A program made the position numbers and the translations under genes. The notes beneath the pieces are model-generated. The model was not told where the DNA came from. It was given only the letters and a program-made list of their open reading frames with translations, and searched no databases. Shown here one piece after another: positions 1-9,153 of a DNA stretch of 64,000 nucleotides. Numbering within the stretch: the stretch's first letter is position 1; every line of letters starts with the position of its first letter. The stretch is from Granulosicoccus sp964449565 (GTDB lineage: Bacteria; Pseudomonadota; Gammaproteobacteria; Granulosicoccales; Granulosicoccaceae): contig CAYUZB010000002.1 in assembly GCA_964449565.1 (NCBI GenBank), positions 36,719-100,718 of the forward strand, given 5' to 3'.

Positions 1-1287
1 ACTGACTCCCGCCTCACTTTGGGCAACAGGCAACAGCTCTTCGATAGTGGCCTCAAGCGCTGTCCCGGGAGCTGAAGAAAGACGCACACCAAGTGTCTGA
101 CCCTTGTTGATCAGAGCAACATCATGCTCATCGACATTCAGTTCCAGACGATAGTCGGCCGTTCTAGCAACCGTAAAAAGTTTTTCACCTTGTTCAACAG
201 CAGCACCGAGTGACTGCGATAAATCCCCTTCTGTGATGATCCCATCAAATGGTGCACGCAATTCGGCGCGCAGCAGCTGACGATCTACCAATGCGAGTTC
301 CGCATCAATGCGAGCCCTGTCAGCCCGCAAACGTCCCAGCTCAATGCGATCTCGACTGGCCAGTGCCTGCGCCTGCGCTTGCTCGTTCTGCTGCGCCTCG
401 CTCTGCCACTTGTCAGCGGTCAGTCGTAAATCTCGATTATCCAAGGTCGCCAACAGATCGCCCGACTTGACTGCGTCTCCGGCACGCAGCGTGGCGGACT
501 GAACAAAACCATTTTGCGGTGCAACGATCAGCTGACTGTCAGCGGCAACGATCGATGCTCGGCTGGTCACCTTGGCGGTCACCGGAAAAACAAAGCTCAA
601 AGCCAGCAATATCAAGCCAGCAAACGCCAGACTTTGCCGGGTTGACAAGGCACCGCGCGACAGCGCATGAATGAAACGCCTGCTGCGCTGGTGAATGGCT
701 TGCATAAAGGACCGTTCCTGATGCACCAACACATCCAGCACCGCGATCGACGGCTTGACGAGTTCGGACATCCCGGCAGACAGATCCGTGGCAGGCAATA
801 CATCGTTCGGATATTCAAGCAACAAGGCATAACGATGATGTTTCGCCTCAAGTGAAAAACTCATCAGACGATTACCCGTTGACACCTTGCACAGCTCTGC
901 ATGGGCCGGATGCGTCACAATTTGTTCCGCTTCAGACTCAACTTCTTGCGTATCGCTGAACTCGATCGGCGCATCCGCATCGAGAGTCTCGGTCAGAGCT
1001 GCCGTTATCAGCTGAGGCAATGAACGTCGGGTATCAAGCTTCATCTGATCGGAAACCGCCATCAGCACTGTCGAACCGGACCGGCGAATACCCAGCGATA
1101 CTCGTCGCACCGGAAATTGCCCGACCAATTGGTTGATCAATGCCACGGAAACGGCGTCGGCGCTTGTATCACTGAGGATTGCACGCAGCACCACCTCGCT
1201 GAGTACCGCAGACGAGTCTGTGGCACGCGCAGGGTCAAACAAGGCCATAGCGGCGTTTTTCCGGCGAAACGGAGTTTCAACAGCCAT
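1..1287 (-). CDS. HlyD-family membrane-fusion (periplasmic adaptor) protein, C-terminus outside window
   Basis: The reading frame runs from an ATG at 1287 to the window edge, giving 429 residues with no stop. An in-frame TAG lies directly before the ATG, so this is the first possible start. Residues 1-200 are soluble with no recognised export signal. One membrane segment lies at about 219-236. It is followed by the two halves of a biotinyl-lipoyl hairpin (about 250-285 and 341-375, with the typical LRAPFDGII) around a charged coiled coil (about 290-340). This is the layout of an adaptor that links an inner-membrane transporter to the envelope. The long cytoplasmic N-terminal domain is unusual for HlyD proteins and may be GAF-like. 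I infer that from overall shape only. The cargo and partner transporter lie outside the window. Confidence 0.85.
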   Translation of the reverse strand, partial: MAVETPFRRKNAAMALFDPARATDSSAVLSEVVLRAILSDTSADAVSVALINQLVGQFPVRRVSLGIRRSGSTVLMAVSDQMKLDTRRSLPQLITAALTETLDADAPIEFSDTQEVESEAEQIVTHPAHAELCKVSTGNRLMSFSLEAKHHRYALLLEYPNDVLPATDLSAGMSELVKPSIAVLDVLVHQERSFMQAIHQRSRRFIHALSRGALSTRQSLAFAGLILLALSFVFPVTAKVTSRASIVAADSQLIVAPQNGFVQSATLRAGDAVKSGDLLATLDNRDLRLTADKWQSEAQQNEQAQAQALASRDRIELGRLRADRARIDAELALVDRQLLRAELRAPFDGIITEGDLSQSLGAAVEQGEKLFTVARTADYRLELNVDEHDVALINKGQTLGVRLSSAPGTALEATIEELLPVAQSEAGVS

Positions 1288-1374
1288 CTAAGTGTCCGGA
1301 CAGTGTTATGCCAAGCAAACTGCAACTAGCAAGCCAGTTACAATGTCGGCACCATCCATTTTTTTACGCGCTCG

Positions 1375-2619
1375 ATGACAGCCATGCACTCAGACGCCAC
1401 AATCGGCCACACAGCCACGCCCGAAACGGCGCGTGCCAAACCCGCCAACGCAGACTGGCAAGATATTGCTCTTCTTGACCAGCAATTGAGTAGCGAGGAA
1501 CGCCTGATCAGGGACACGGCCCACGACTATTGCCAGAGTCGGCTGTTACCACGCGCCGTCATGGCGAATCGGCATGAACAGTTTGATCGCGAGATCATGA
1601 ACGAATTCGGGGAGCTCGGGCTGCTCGGCATGACCATTCCCGAGGAATACGACTGCGCTGGCAGCTCCTACGTCAGCTACGGACTAGTCGCCCGCGAAGT
1701 CGAGCGGGTGGATTCAGGCTATCGATCAGCCATGTCGGTACAGTCCTCGCTCGTCATGCATCCGATCTTTGCCTACGGTAGCGATGCACAACGGCGCCAC
1801 TATCTACCAAAACTGGCCAGCGGCGAATGGATTGGATGTTTCGGTTTGACTGAACCGGACCACGGTTCTGATCCCTCATCCATGATCACGCGGGCGACAA
1901 AAATTGACGGTGGCTACAGACTCAATGGCGCGAAAAACTGGATTACCAATTCCCCTATCGCCGACGTTTGCGTCATCTGGGCAAAGTCCGATGCGCACGA
2001 TGGCAAGATCAAGGGTTTTCTGGTCGATCGTGGTACGAAAGGACTGGAAACACCAAAGATCGACGGCAAGTTCTCTTTACGCGCATCCATCACCGGCATG
2101 ATCCAGTTGCAAGATGTAGATATCTCGGAAGACCAACTGCTGCCAAATGCCCAGGGACTGGCAGGTCCTTTCGGTTGCCTGAACCGTGCACGCTACGGCA
2201 TCAGCTGGGGCGCCATTGGCGCCGCGGAAGCCTGTTGGCACCAGGCGCGAAGCTACACCCTTGATCGTAAACAGTTTGGCAAACCACTCGCCGCCAATCA
2301 GTTGATTCAAAAAAAGCTTGCCGATATGCAAACGGAAATCACTCTCGGTTTGCAAGGGTCCTTGCGGCTCGGTCGTCTGATGGACGATGGCAACGCTTCA
2401 GCGGAACTGATATCTCTAATGAAGCGCAACAATGCCGGCAAAGCATTGGCGATGGCCCGCGAGGCACGCGACATGCTCGGCGGCAACGGCATTTCCGATG
2501 AGTATCACGTAATGCGTCACGTCATGAATCTGGAAGCCGTGAACACCTACGAAGGTACGCATGATATTCACGCCTTGATACTCGGACGTTGCCAGACGGG
2601 TTTGCAGGCATTCACGTAA
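1375..2619 (+). CDS. gcdH: Glutaryl-CoA dehydrogenase
   Basis: 414 residues, normal length for acyl-CoA dehydrogenases. The flavoenzyme oxidises and decarboxylates glutaryl-CoA to crotonyl-CoA in lysine, tryptophan and glutarate breakdown, passing electrons to ETF. N-terminal helical, middle beta and C-terminal helical domains can be followed. GCFGLTEPDHGSDPSSM and the tail NTYEGTHDIHALILGRC are characteristic of GcdH, and Glu393 in YEGT is the expected catalytic base. ATG at 1375 was used; a second ATG three codons later is possible. The next gene begins 17 bases after the stop, so they are probably cotranscribed. Family assignment is strong. The substrate is inferred from the family. Confidence 0.93.
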   Translation: MTAMHSDATIGHTATPETARAKPANADWQDIALLDQQLSSEERLIRDTAHDYCQSRLLPRAVMANRHEQFDREIMNEFGELGLLGMTIPEEYDCAGSSYVSYGLVAREVERVDSGYRSAMSVQSSLVMHPIFAYGSDAQRRHYLPKLASGEWIGCFGLTEPDHGSDPSSMITRATKIDGGYRLNGAKNWITNSPIADVCVIWAKSDAHDGKIKGFLVDRGTKGLETPKIDGKFSLRASITGMIQLQDVDISEDQLLPNAQGLAGPFGCLNRARYGISWGAIGAAEACWHQARSYTLDRKQFGKPLAANQLIQKKLADMQTEITLGLQGSLRLGRLMDDGNASAELISLMKRNNAGKALAMAREARDMLGGNGISDEYHVMRHVMNLEAVNTYEGTHDIHALILGRCQTGLQAFT

Positions 2620-2636
2620 ACATTCGGGTATCTGCA

Positions 2637-4073
2637 ATGCAAAACGTGCCACCCGTAAAGTGTCATTCGCTGCTTGATGAGTTACGCGCTGTCGTCGGCG
2701 ATGCACATGTATTGACTGAAAATTCAGTCTCAAGTCGGGCATCGCACTATTGGGATGCCACACCGATGACGGCGCTCGCCATAGTTCGTCCCGCCAATAC
2801 TGACGAGACATCAGCGATCATGCGCCTCTGCCACCGTGCCGGACAGGCAGTGGTTACCCACGGCGGATTGACTGGCCTGGTTGAAGGTCACGCCAGTAAC
2901 GAACAGGAAATCGTACTGTCGATGGAACGTCAGCGCGATATTCAGTCTGTTGATGTCGACGGTAGAACGATCACTGTACAGGCCGGAGCCGTGCTGCAAT
3001 CAGTACAAGAGGCAGCAACCAACGCAGGCCTGCAATTTGGACTGGATCTTGGCGCAAGAGGTTCGTGCACGATCGGTGGCAACCTGTCGACCAATGCAGG
3101 TGGCTTGTCGGTACTGCGTTACGGCATGATGCGTGAGCAAGTACTTGGACTTGAAGTCGTGCTCGCCGATGGCCGTGTCATGTCATCGATGAACCGCATG
3201 ATGAAAAACAACGCAGGTTACGATCTCAAGCAATTGTTCATTGGCAGTGAAGGTACACTTGGCATCATCACGCGTGCAGTGTTGCGCCTGCGCGCAGCAA
3301 CTCCAGCAGTCGCCACTGCATTGGTTGCGTTTGACCACTACGATACGGTGCCGGCTTTCCTGCGTCATATGGACGATTCGCTCAATGGAACGCTAGACGC
3401 CTTTGAAATCATCTGGCGACCTTTTTTCGACTTGAATACCGATACGACTATTGACGGCAATGTCAGTTCACCGTTCGATAACAGCTACCCTATCTATGCC
3501 ATCGTCGAATCAAAAGGCTCAGAGCAGGAGCTCGTCACAACACAGTTTCAGAATGCACTTGAAGTAGCGTTTACCGACCAATTGATCGTTGATGCAGCAA
3601 TTCCCCAATCCGAGAAAGAACGTCAGTCCATCTGGCAGATACGCGAAAATGTCGATATCAGAAGGCGCTTCGATCCGGTCTTCGTCTATGACATCAGCCT
3701 GCCGATCGTTCACATGCAAAGCTACTTGAACGATATCGAAGCAAACTTGAATAAACAGTGGAGTGGTGTTCAATTCTTTGCCTATGGCCACTTGGCCGAT
3801 GGCAATTTGCATTTGGTGATTTCACCCGCCAAAACACCGGACTACACCGAAGCACTCGGCGATGAGTGGCATAGCGTAAGCAATGACATTGTCTATGCAC
3901 CACTACATGCTTTGGGTGGATCAATATCCGCTGAGCACGGCATCGGTCTGAAAAAGAAGCCTTACCTGGCATTGTCAAGAAACGCTGACGAGGTCGCGAT
4001 CATGTCATCCTTGAAACGCGTTTTTGATCCCGACAATAAGCTGAATCCTGGCAAGGTCGTGTCACCGCGCTGA
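2637..4073 (+). CDS. FAD-linked oxidase (D-2-hydroxyglutarate / D-lactate dehydrogenase family)
   Basis: 478 residues from the ATG at 2637. An in-frame TTG at 2589 would overlap gcdH and looks less likely. The N-terminal half is an FAD-binding PCMH domain (VVTHGGLTGLVEGHA; GRGS-like GARGSCTIGGNLSTNAGG). The C-terminal half is the FAD-linked oxidase domain, ending with the conserved SAEHGIGLKKKPYL and a DPDNKLNPGK tail. Members oxidise D-2-hydroxy acids (D-2-hydroxyglutarate, D-lactate, glycolate), and sequence alone does not settle which. It sits between gcdH and an AEC carrier, so a C5 dicarboxylate such as 2-hydroxyglutarate is a reasonable but unproven substrate. Confidence 0.88.
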   Translation: MQNVPPVKCHSLLDELRAVVGDAHVLTENSVSSRASHYWDATPMTALAIVRPANTDETSAIMRLCHRAGQAVVTHGGLTGLVEGHASNEQEIVLSMERQRDIQSVDVDGRTITVQAGAVLQSVQEAATNAGLQFGLDLGARGSCTIGGNLSTNAGGLSVLRYGMMREQVLGLEVVLADGRVMSSMNRMMKNNAGYDLKQLFIGSEGTLGIITRAVLRLRAATPAVATALVAFDHYDTVPAFLRHMDDSLNGTLDAFEIIWRPFFDLNTDTTIDGNVSSPFDNSYPIYAIVESKGSEQELVTTQFQNALEVAFTDQLIVDAAIPQSEKERQSIWQIRENVDIRRRFDPVFVYDISLPIVHMQSYLNDIEANLNKQWSGVQFFAYGHLADGNLHLVISPAKTPDYTEALGDEWHSVSNDIVYAPLHALGGSISAEHGIGLKKKPYLALSRNADEVAIMSSLKRVFDPDNKLNPGKVVSPR

Positions 4074-4077
4074 TTCG

Positions 4078-5022
4078 ATGCTTCAGGTTCTCGGACTTGT
4101 TTTACCGCTATTTGGTCTCATCGCCATTGGGTATCTGGCCGCGCGCCTGGTCAGGCTTCCGATCGAAGGCCTTGCCTGGCTTAATTTCTTCATCATCTAT
4201 ATCGCCTTGCCGGCGTTAATTTATCAATTACTGGCTCGAGCGCCTCTGGCCAATCTGCCTGATGCCAGTTTTCTGGTTCGCACGACGCTGGGCACTTTCA
4301 TCGTATATGTACTGAGTTTTGCACTGGCGTACAAGTTCGGACCGGGACGCATAAAGGAAGCAACGATCATGGGATATGCCGGAGCCTATGGCAATATCGG
4401 CTACCTTGGGCCTCCGCTGGCGATTGCAGCGTTTGGCCCTGAAGCCGGTATTCCAGTTGCCCTCGTGTTTTGTCTGGACAATTCTCTGCACTTCACCATG
4501 GCGCCACTATTGATGGCAGTTGGTGGTGAACGACCCGCTTCACCGCTTAGACTCCTTGCTGAAATCATACAAAAAATATTTTCACACCCGTTCATATTGG
4601 CGACGATCGCTGGCATCACGGCAGCATGGTTTTCGTATCAGCCACCAGCGCCTGTCAACCAACTTTTAACCACACTCTCAGCTGCCGCAGCACCATGCGC
4701 TCTGTTTGCGATGGGCGTGACTGCGGCATTGCGTCCACTCAAGCGCATCCCGCCTGATCTCGCCTATCTGGTACCCATCAAGTTGTTGTTGCATCCCTTG
4801 ATCGTGTATCTGCTATTACGTGGTTTACCAGAACTCAATGACATCTGGCTCTATTCAGCCGTGCTATTGGCAACACTGCCAGCCGCAACCAATGTGTTTG
4901 TGCTGGCCCAACAATATGGTGTCTGGGAAGAACAGGCATCAAGTGTCGTGGTCGTGTCAACACTGTTTTCGATCGTGACAGTAACCGCCTTTTTGTATGC
5001 CGCTCAGAACGCCTTACTTTAA
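4078..5022 (+). CDS. AEC-family (auxin efflux carrier-like) transporter
   Basis: 314 residues, almost entirely hydrophobic, with about ten membrane segments in two five-helix halves. A conserved polar stretch (YAGAYGNIGYLGPPLAIAAFG) at about residues 100-120 is typical of the AEC/BASS-type fold. It begins four bases after the preceding dehydrogenase gene, so it is very probably in the same transcript and translationally coupled. Bacterial AEC members carry small carboxylates such as malate, malonate or lactate, and the neighbours suggest a dicarboxylate. It ends in a 4-base overlap with the convergent MFS gene, leaving no room for a terminator between them. Confidence 0.88.
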   Translation: MLQVLGLVLPLFGLIAIGYLAARLVRLPIEGLAWLNFFIIYIALPALIYQLLARAPLANLPDASFLVRTTLGTFIVYVLSFALAYKFGPGRIKEATIMGYAGAYGNIGYLGPPLAIAAFGPEAGIPVALVFCLDNSLHFTMAPLLMAVGGERPASPLRLLAEIIQKIFSHPFILATIAGITAAWFSYQPPAPVNQLLTTLSAAAAPCALFAMGVTAALRPLKRIPPDLAYLVPIKLLLHPLIVYLLLRGLPELNDIWLYSAVLLATLPAATNVFVLAQQYGVWEEQASSVVVVSTLFSIVTVTAFLYAAQNALL

Positions 5023-6236
5023 CGAGGCAATGACAATCGACGATCCAACAATCGAACGGCGATAAATAACGTCAGCATGCTCAACAGGCAATAGACACTC
5101 ATGAACAGCAGTTGCTGCGCAAAAGGAACTCCGAAGTCGATCAACCACCCTGTCAAGCCCGGACCGAGCGCTGAAGCAAAAACCATTGCCGCGGTCGCGA
5201 CCGCTCTGATAGCGCCCAGATGTCGAATACCATAAACTTCTGGCCAGATAGCACCAAACACTGCATTGGATACCCCGTACGACATACCCAGCAAGAACAT
5301 GAAGGTAACCATCGTCATACCGTGTTGACCATATGAAAGTACGATACAACCGAGGCTCAGTGGAAACAAATAGAACGGCAACATACGTCTTGCACTGAAG
5401 CGGTCAACCAGATGCCCGGTCATCAAACCGACAATAACGGTAGTTATCGACATGATAGTGAAAGACACAGCGATGGCCTCGGGAGTAATCGATTTCATCG
5501 CTCCGAGATGCACTTGATGAAAAAAAACAGAAGTGCCGATAAATGACGGTGCCAGCACACCGCTGCATATAACCCAGAAAGGATAATCAGACAGGGCTTC
5601 TCGACGTGTCCATTGCACGCCGGTTTCCAACACAGTCTGCTTGGCATTCGTTGGACGACGCGGTACGGACAAGAGCAGCCAGGCTAGCGGCATGGCAACA
5701 ACGATCAGAATGACCGCAGCGCTCAACCAAGCGTCTCGCCAGTGTCCGACAGCGAGCATGAACACGACAGCCGCCGGCAGAATACCCTCCCCCAACTGGT
5801 GACCGGTGGTCGCCACGGAGACTGCCCGTCCGCGTTCGGCGGCGTACCAGCGCCCCATTGCTGTCATTGCCACATGCGACATCATTCCCTGACCCGACAA
5901 ACGCAGCAGATAGATGGCAATCAGCAGCGCAGCTACCGTACTGGCCGATGCCATGATGAGCGCGGCGAGCGCCAGAGACCCAATCACGACGAGTGCGACT
6001 GGGGCCACTCTATGACGATCCACGACCGGTCCGATGACGACCAGGGTCGCTGCGCTGCCCAGGGTTGCCAGCATATAGATCAGGCCAAACCCGCCATGTG
6101 ACAGGGTAAATTCGTCACGAATCTGCCCGGCGAAACTCGCGATGAAGAAAGTCTGTCCCACGCTGGAGAAAAAGGTCAGCAGGACGCCACCGGCGAGCCA
6201 TCTGAGATTTTCTTTGAAAAATGTCCTGAATGTCAC
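5019..6236 (-). CDS. MFS transporter
   Basis: 405 residues with about twelve membrane segments arranged as 6+6. The MFS-type loop between helices 2 and 3 is visible as GPVVDRHRVAP, and its counterpart in the second half as GHLVDRFSARR. The start used is GTG at 6236; no ATG lies nearby in frame. The best general match is the MCT/OFA-like branch of MFS carriers for organic acids. The substrate is not determinable. It stands alone on the minus strand and converges with the AEC gene. Confidence 0.85.
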   Translation of the reverse strand: MTFRTFFKENLRWLAGGVLLTFFSSVGQTFFIASFAGQIRDEFTLSHGGFGLIYMLATLGSAATLVVIGPVVDRHRVAPVALVVIGSLALAALIMASASTVAALLIAIYLLRLSGQGMMSHVAMTAMGRWYAAERGRAVSVATTGHQLGEGILPAAVVFMLAVGHWRDAWLSAAVILIVVAMPLAWLLLSVPRRPTNAKQTVLETGVQWTRREALSDYPFWVICSGVLAPSFIGTSVFFHQVHLGAMKSITPEAIAVSFTIMSITTVIVGLMTGHLVDRFSARRMLPFYLFPLSLGCIVLSYGQHGMTMVTFMFLLGMSYGVSNAVFGAIWPEVYGIRHLGAIRAVATAAMVFASALGPGLTGWLIDFGVPFAQQLLFMSVYCLLSMLTLFIAVRLLDRRLSLPR

Positions 6237-6647
6237 AAAGCGTAAATGCAGTGGAGGAAGCTAGCCCGTAGGGCTGTATATGAGGGAAAAACACGGTATA
6301 CTTGGGAGCTGCAGTAAGCAGTACACCGCAAACGCTATCAGTTTAGGGCTAAACAAGTCCTTAATCCGGTTCAAATCAGGGTTTAATCGTAGAATTTGTC
6401 CATCAAGTTTGTTTATGAAGGCTTTTTCGCAGACTATCCTCCTACTCCTAATATTGGCGTTTGTTTCATAGTAAGGGTTAGAACATTTAACGAATCGATG
6501 TCTAGAGTATTGTGTTGCAACCACCCTACTTTAGATACGCACTTTTTAATGCTGAATAGCAAGAAGTAACATCGACAAACCATCCATTCAGTCCTCTGAC
6601 ACTGTAACTACAATAGTGTCGATTTTTTCGTTCAAGAGATTATTACG
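6237..6647. other. Intergenic region, no gene recognised
   Basis: About 410 bases between divergently oriented genes, more AT-rich than its surroundings. Short ORFs of 60-90 codons exist on both strands but overlap each other and resemble nothing. It should contain promoters for both flanking genes. I cannot assign -35/-10 boxes with confidence. Confidence 0.5.
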
Positions 6648-7403
6648 TTGAGTCAAACCGATAACGAACAGCAATTAAGAATTTGGAAAGACCTGGCCAT
6701 CGGCAAGCAAGTGCTGATGAATGAAGCGGCTACCGTATTGAAATTGAAGGACGATTTCACCGCCGAAGAACTCCGAAGCGCGCTCGAAACAGCCGTCAAA
6801 CGCGCCAATGACGCAGACACTGACATGGCCGCTTCTCGCAATCGTGCGTCCGAAGAAATCGGCATCATGCAGGCGGAAGTCAAAAAAACCGGGAAATTAC
6901 GCCAGGATGCAGAAAATCAGCGTGATGAAGCCCTCAAAGCAAAAGAAGCGGCCGAACAGGCACTGGTCACTGGCCGAAAGGACAATGCCGAGGCATTGCA
7001 AAAAGCCAAACGCCAGGTGGAAGAGAAACAGAAAGAACTCAAAGCCATCAACTCAGCACTGGCTGATACGCCTGAGAACATTCTAAAGAAGCTTAAAACG
7101 CTTAAAAAACAGAAGCTTGACGAAGGCAATGCGCGAAAGACCGCGGAAGATGCCAACCGCAAGCTGAAAAAGGAAAACAAGACTCAAAAGGAAGAACTGG
7201 AAACGCTCAGCGAACTTAAAGAGCATGCGGCCAGCCTGTTAGCTTCCTACCGTGAATTGCGCGAGTGGGCTGACAACGCCGAAGAAAAGATCGAAGGTGG
7301 TGACGCAGCACCAGTTGCCAACGCCAAACTCCTCGCCGATATTGAAACAACTACCGCCGGCGCTGACGTAGAAGAAGATACGCGAGAAGTCGCAACTGCC
7401 TGA
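6648..7403 (+). CDS. Predicted coiled-coil protein of unknown function
   Basis: 251 residues starting at TTG (6648), with a weak purine-rich stretch upstream (AGAGA). No in-frame ATG lies earlier. The composition is dominated by Lys, Glu, Ala and Gln. Residues of about 60-210 have continuous heptad-like patterns (RKDNAEALQKAKRQVEEKQ, KKLKTLKKQKLDEGNARK), predicting a long alpha-helical coiled coil. No signal peptide or membrane segment is visible. The acidic tail is probably disordered. I do not recognise the family. It lies alone between two intergenic stretches. A structural or scaffold role is possible, but nothing in the context indicates a specific function. Confidence 0.75.
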   Translation: MSQTDNEQQLRIWKDLAIGKQVLMNEAATVLKLKDDFTAEELRSALETAVKRANDADTDMAASRNRASEEIGIMQAEVKKTGKLRQDAENQRDEALKAKEAAEQALVTGRKDNAEALQKAKRQVEEKQKELKAINSALADTPENILKKLKTLKKQKLDEGNARKTAEDANRKLKKENKTQKEELETLSELKEHAASLLASYRELREWADNAEEKIEGGDAAPVANAKLLADIETTTAGADVEEDTREVATA

Positions 7404-7420
7404 CGCGTCTGCGATCAAGA

Positions 7421-7450
7421 GGCGCACGGGCCAGTAAGCAGCCGTGCGCC
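7421..7450. other. Perfect 9-bp stem hairpin downstream of the coiled-coil gene
   Basis: GGCGCACGG (7421-7429) and CCGTGCGCC (7442-7450) pair perfectly around a 12-base loop, about 18 bases after the stop codon at 7403. There is no T-run on either side, so it is not a classical intrinsic terminator. It could stabilise the 3' end of the mRNA. Confidence 0.4.
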
Positions 7451-7576
7451 AACCAGGCCTGTCTGAATGCTGGCCGCAAGCCTGAAATTCCGCCTTTCCC
7501 GCTTGCGATTTCACTCGTTCTGCCTTACTCGGTATCATGCGAGTGACTCCGATAACGGTTTGACAAAGGCTCGCCC

Positions 7577-8374
7577 ATGACTCCCGCATCCGCCAGCTCA
7601 ACAGCAACCCACCCCGACACTCAATCGCTTGCCGCCATAGAGCGTGACCGCCACGACCTGGCACTGGCAATGCGACTGGCCGAACGTTTCGGGTTTCACG
7701 AGGGTATATGCAATCATTTCTCGGTTCGACTCGACACGGATGACGAACGTTATTTGATCAACCCCTACGGACTTCACTGGTCAGAGATTCAAGCCGATTC
7801 GCTGCTTATGATCGATGGCGATGGGCAAATTCTGGAAGGGGATGGCGAAGTAGAGGATACCGCTCGGTTTATTCACGTTGCCGGGCACAGAGCCAACCCA
7901 CGCCACAAAGCTCTCTTTCACACCCATATGCCGTACGCCACGGCAATGACAATGCTCGAAGACACGGCTGCCACGCTAACCATGGCGCATCAGACCGCGG
8001 TCCGTTTTCATGACCGGACGGCCTATGAGCGAAGTTTCGGTGGTCTTGCTCACGATGAATCCGAAGGCGAGCGAATCGCAGCGAAAGCCGCCAAGGCGCA
8101 AGAGATTGATGTAGTCTTCCTCGCCAATCATGGCGTGGTCGTCGGTGGGCCGAGCGTCGCCATGGCTTTTGACGATCTGTACTATCTCGAGCGAGCTTGT
8201 CGGCAACATGTATTGGCTCTGCAAACCGGCGCGACACTCAAATTGATCGACAAGGAAACTGTTGCACTGACCGCCAAGCAAATCATGGCAGACATGCCTG
8301 AGTTTGCCGAGAAGCATTTTCGCGCTTTGCAGCGTGTATTAAAAAATAACCCACATCACCTTTTTATTTTCTGA
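7577..8374 (+). CDS. Class II aldolase/adducin family protein
   Basis: 265 residues, usual length for the family. These are zinc enzymes (fuculose-phosphate aldolase, ribulose-phosphate epimerase type) or adducin-like relatives. The N-terminal RHDLALAMRLAERFGFHEGICNHFSVR holds the conserved substrate loop. The metal-binding histidines are likely those in LFHTHMPYATAM and in FLANHGVVVGG. The start is ATG at 7577. It is followed 20 bases later by pxpB in the same direction, so it probably belongs to the oxoprolinase operon. That association is uncommon enough to note. The actual substrate is unknown. Confidence 0.87.
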   Translation: MTPASASSTATHPDTQSLAAIERDRHDLALAMRLAERFGFHEGICNHFSVRLDTDDERYLINPYGLHWSEIQADSLLMIDGDGQILEGDGEVEDTARFIHVAGHRANPRHKALFHTHMPYATAMTMLEDTAATLTMAHQTAVRFHDRTAYERSFGGLAHDESEGERIAAKAAKAQEIDVVFLANHGVVVGGPSVAMAFDDLYYLERACRQHVLALQTGATLKLIDKETVALTAKQIMADMPEFAEKHFRALQRVLKNNPHHLFIF

Positions 8375-8394
8375 AAACCCATTTTAGATAGTTC

Positions 8395-9153
8395 ATGTCA
8401 GTCAATAATATTCCATCGGACTGGACTATTCGCTCGGCCGGCGACACCGCGATTATCATCGAGTTTGGTGACTCGGTCGACCTTGCTATCCTGAACAAGG
8501 TAACGAAGCTCGATACGGCCATTCAAAAAGCGTTTGCCGATAATCAACTCGACGGTCTGCTTGAAACAGTGCCAACCTTCCGATCATTGGCAGTGATCCT
8601 GGACCCGGGCATTACCACACCTGAAAAACTCGTCAACAAGATTGCAGCATTGTCGGTCGACGTCGACGCCAGTAAAAATCAAAAAACAAGACACTGGAAG
8701 CTTCCGGTTTGCTATGGCGATGAGTTTGGTCCTGATCTGCCTGAGGTTGCCAAGGCCTGTGGTATGAATGAAGAAACAGTCATCAAAACGCATCTTGATC
8801 AAACCTACGTTGTCTACATGCTGGGCTTTCAACCAGGTTATGCCTTTATGGGCGATATCAATCACGCATTGAGACTGCCAAGACGAACCGAACCACGTTT
8901 ACGAGTGCCTGCGGGCAGCGTTGCCATCGCCAATCAGCTAACCGGTATCTATCCGTGGGAAAGCCCCGGTGGCTGGCATGTGATTGGGCGTTGCCCGACG
9001 CCGCTTTTCTCCGGACATAATCAACCACCAGCGCTGTTGCGTTCAGGCGATAAAGTAAGTTTCAAAGCAATTGATCTGAAACAATACAAACATCTGATGG
9101 ACACGCGCGCCGCCGGTGAGATAAATCTTGACGAACTGCGTGCCGATGTTTGA
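8395..9153 (+). CDS. pxpB: 5-oxoprolinase subunit PxpB (KipI / allophanate hydrolase subunit 1 family)
   Basis: 252 residues. PxpA, PxpB and PxpC together hydrolyse 5-oxoproline (pyroglutamate) to glutamate at the cost of ATP. The family signature is clear: WTIRSAGDTAIIIEFGD at the N-terminus, YMLGFQPGYAFMGDI and LPRRTEPRLRVPAGSVAIA in the middle, and GIYPWESPGGWHVIGR near the end. It overlaps the start of pxpC by eight bases, so the two are translationally coupled. Confidence 0.93.
   Translation: MSVNNIPSDWTIRSAGDTAIIIEFGDSVDLAILNKVTKLDTAIQKAFADNQLDGLLETVPTFRSLAVILDPGITTPEKLVNKIAALSVDVDASKNQKTRHWKLPVCYGDEFGPDLPEVAKACGMNEETVIKTHLDQTYVVYMLGFQPGYAFMGDINHALRLPRRTEPRLRVPAGSVAIANQLTGIYPWESPGGWHVIGRCPTPLFSGHNQPPALLRSGDKVSFKAIDLKQYKHLMDTRAAGEINLDELRADV

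Noticed and set aside
6261..6524. Short ORFs on both strands between the MFS and coiled-coil genes
   Set aside because: They overlap each other, lack ribosome binding sites and resemble nothing.
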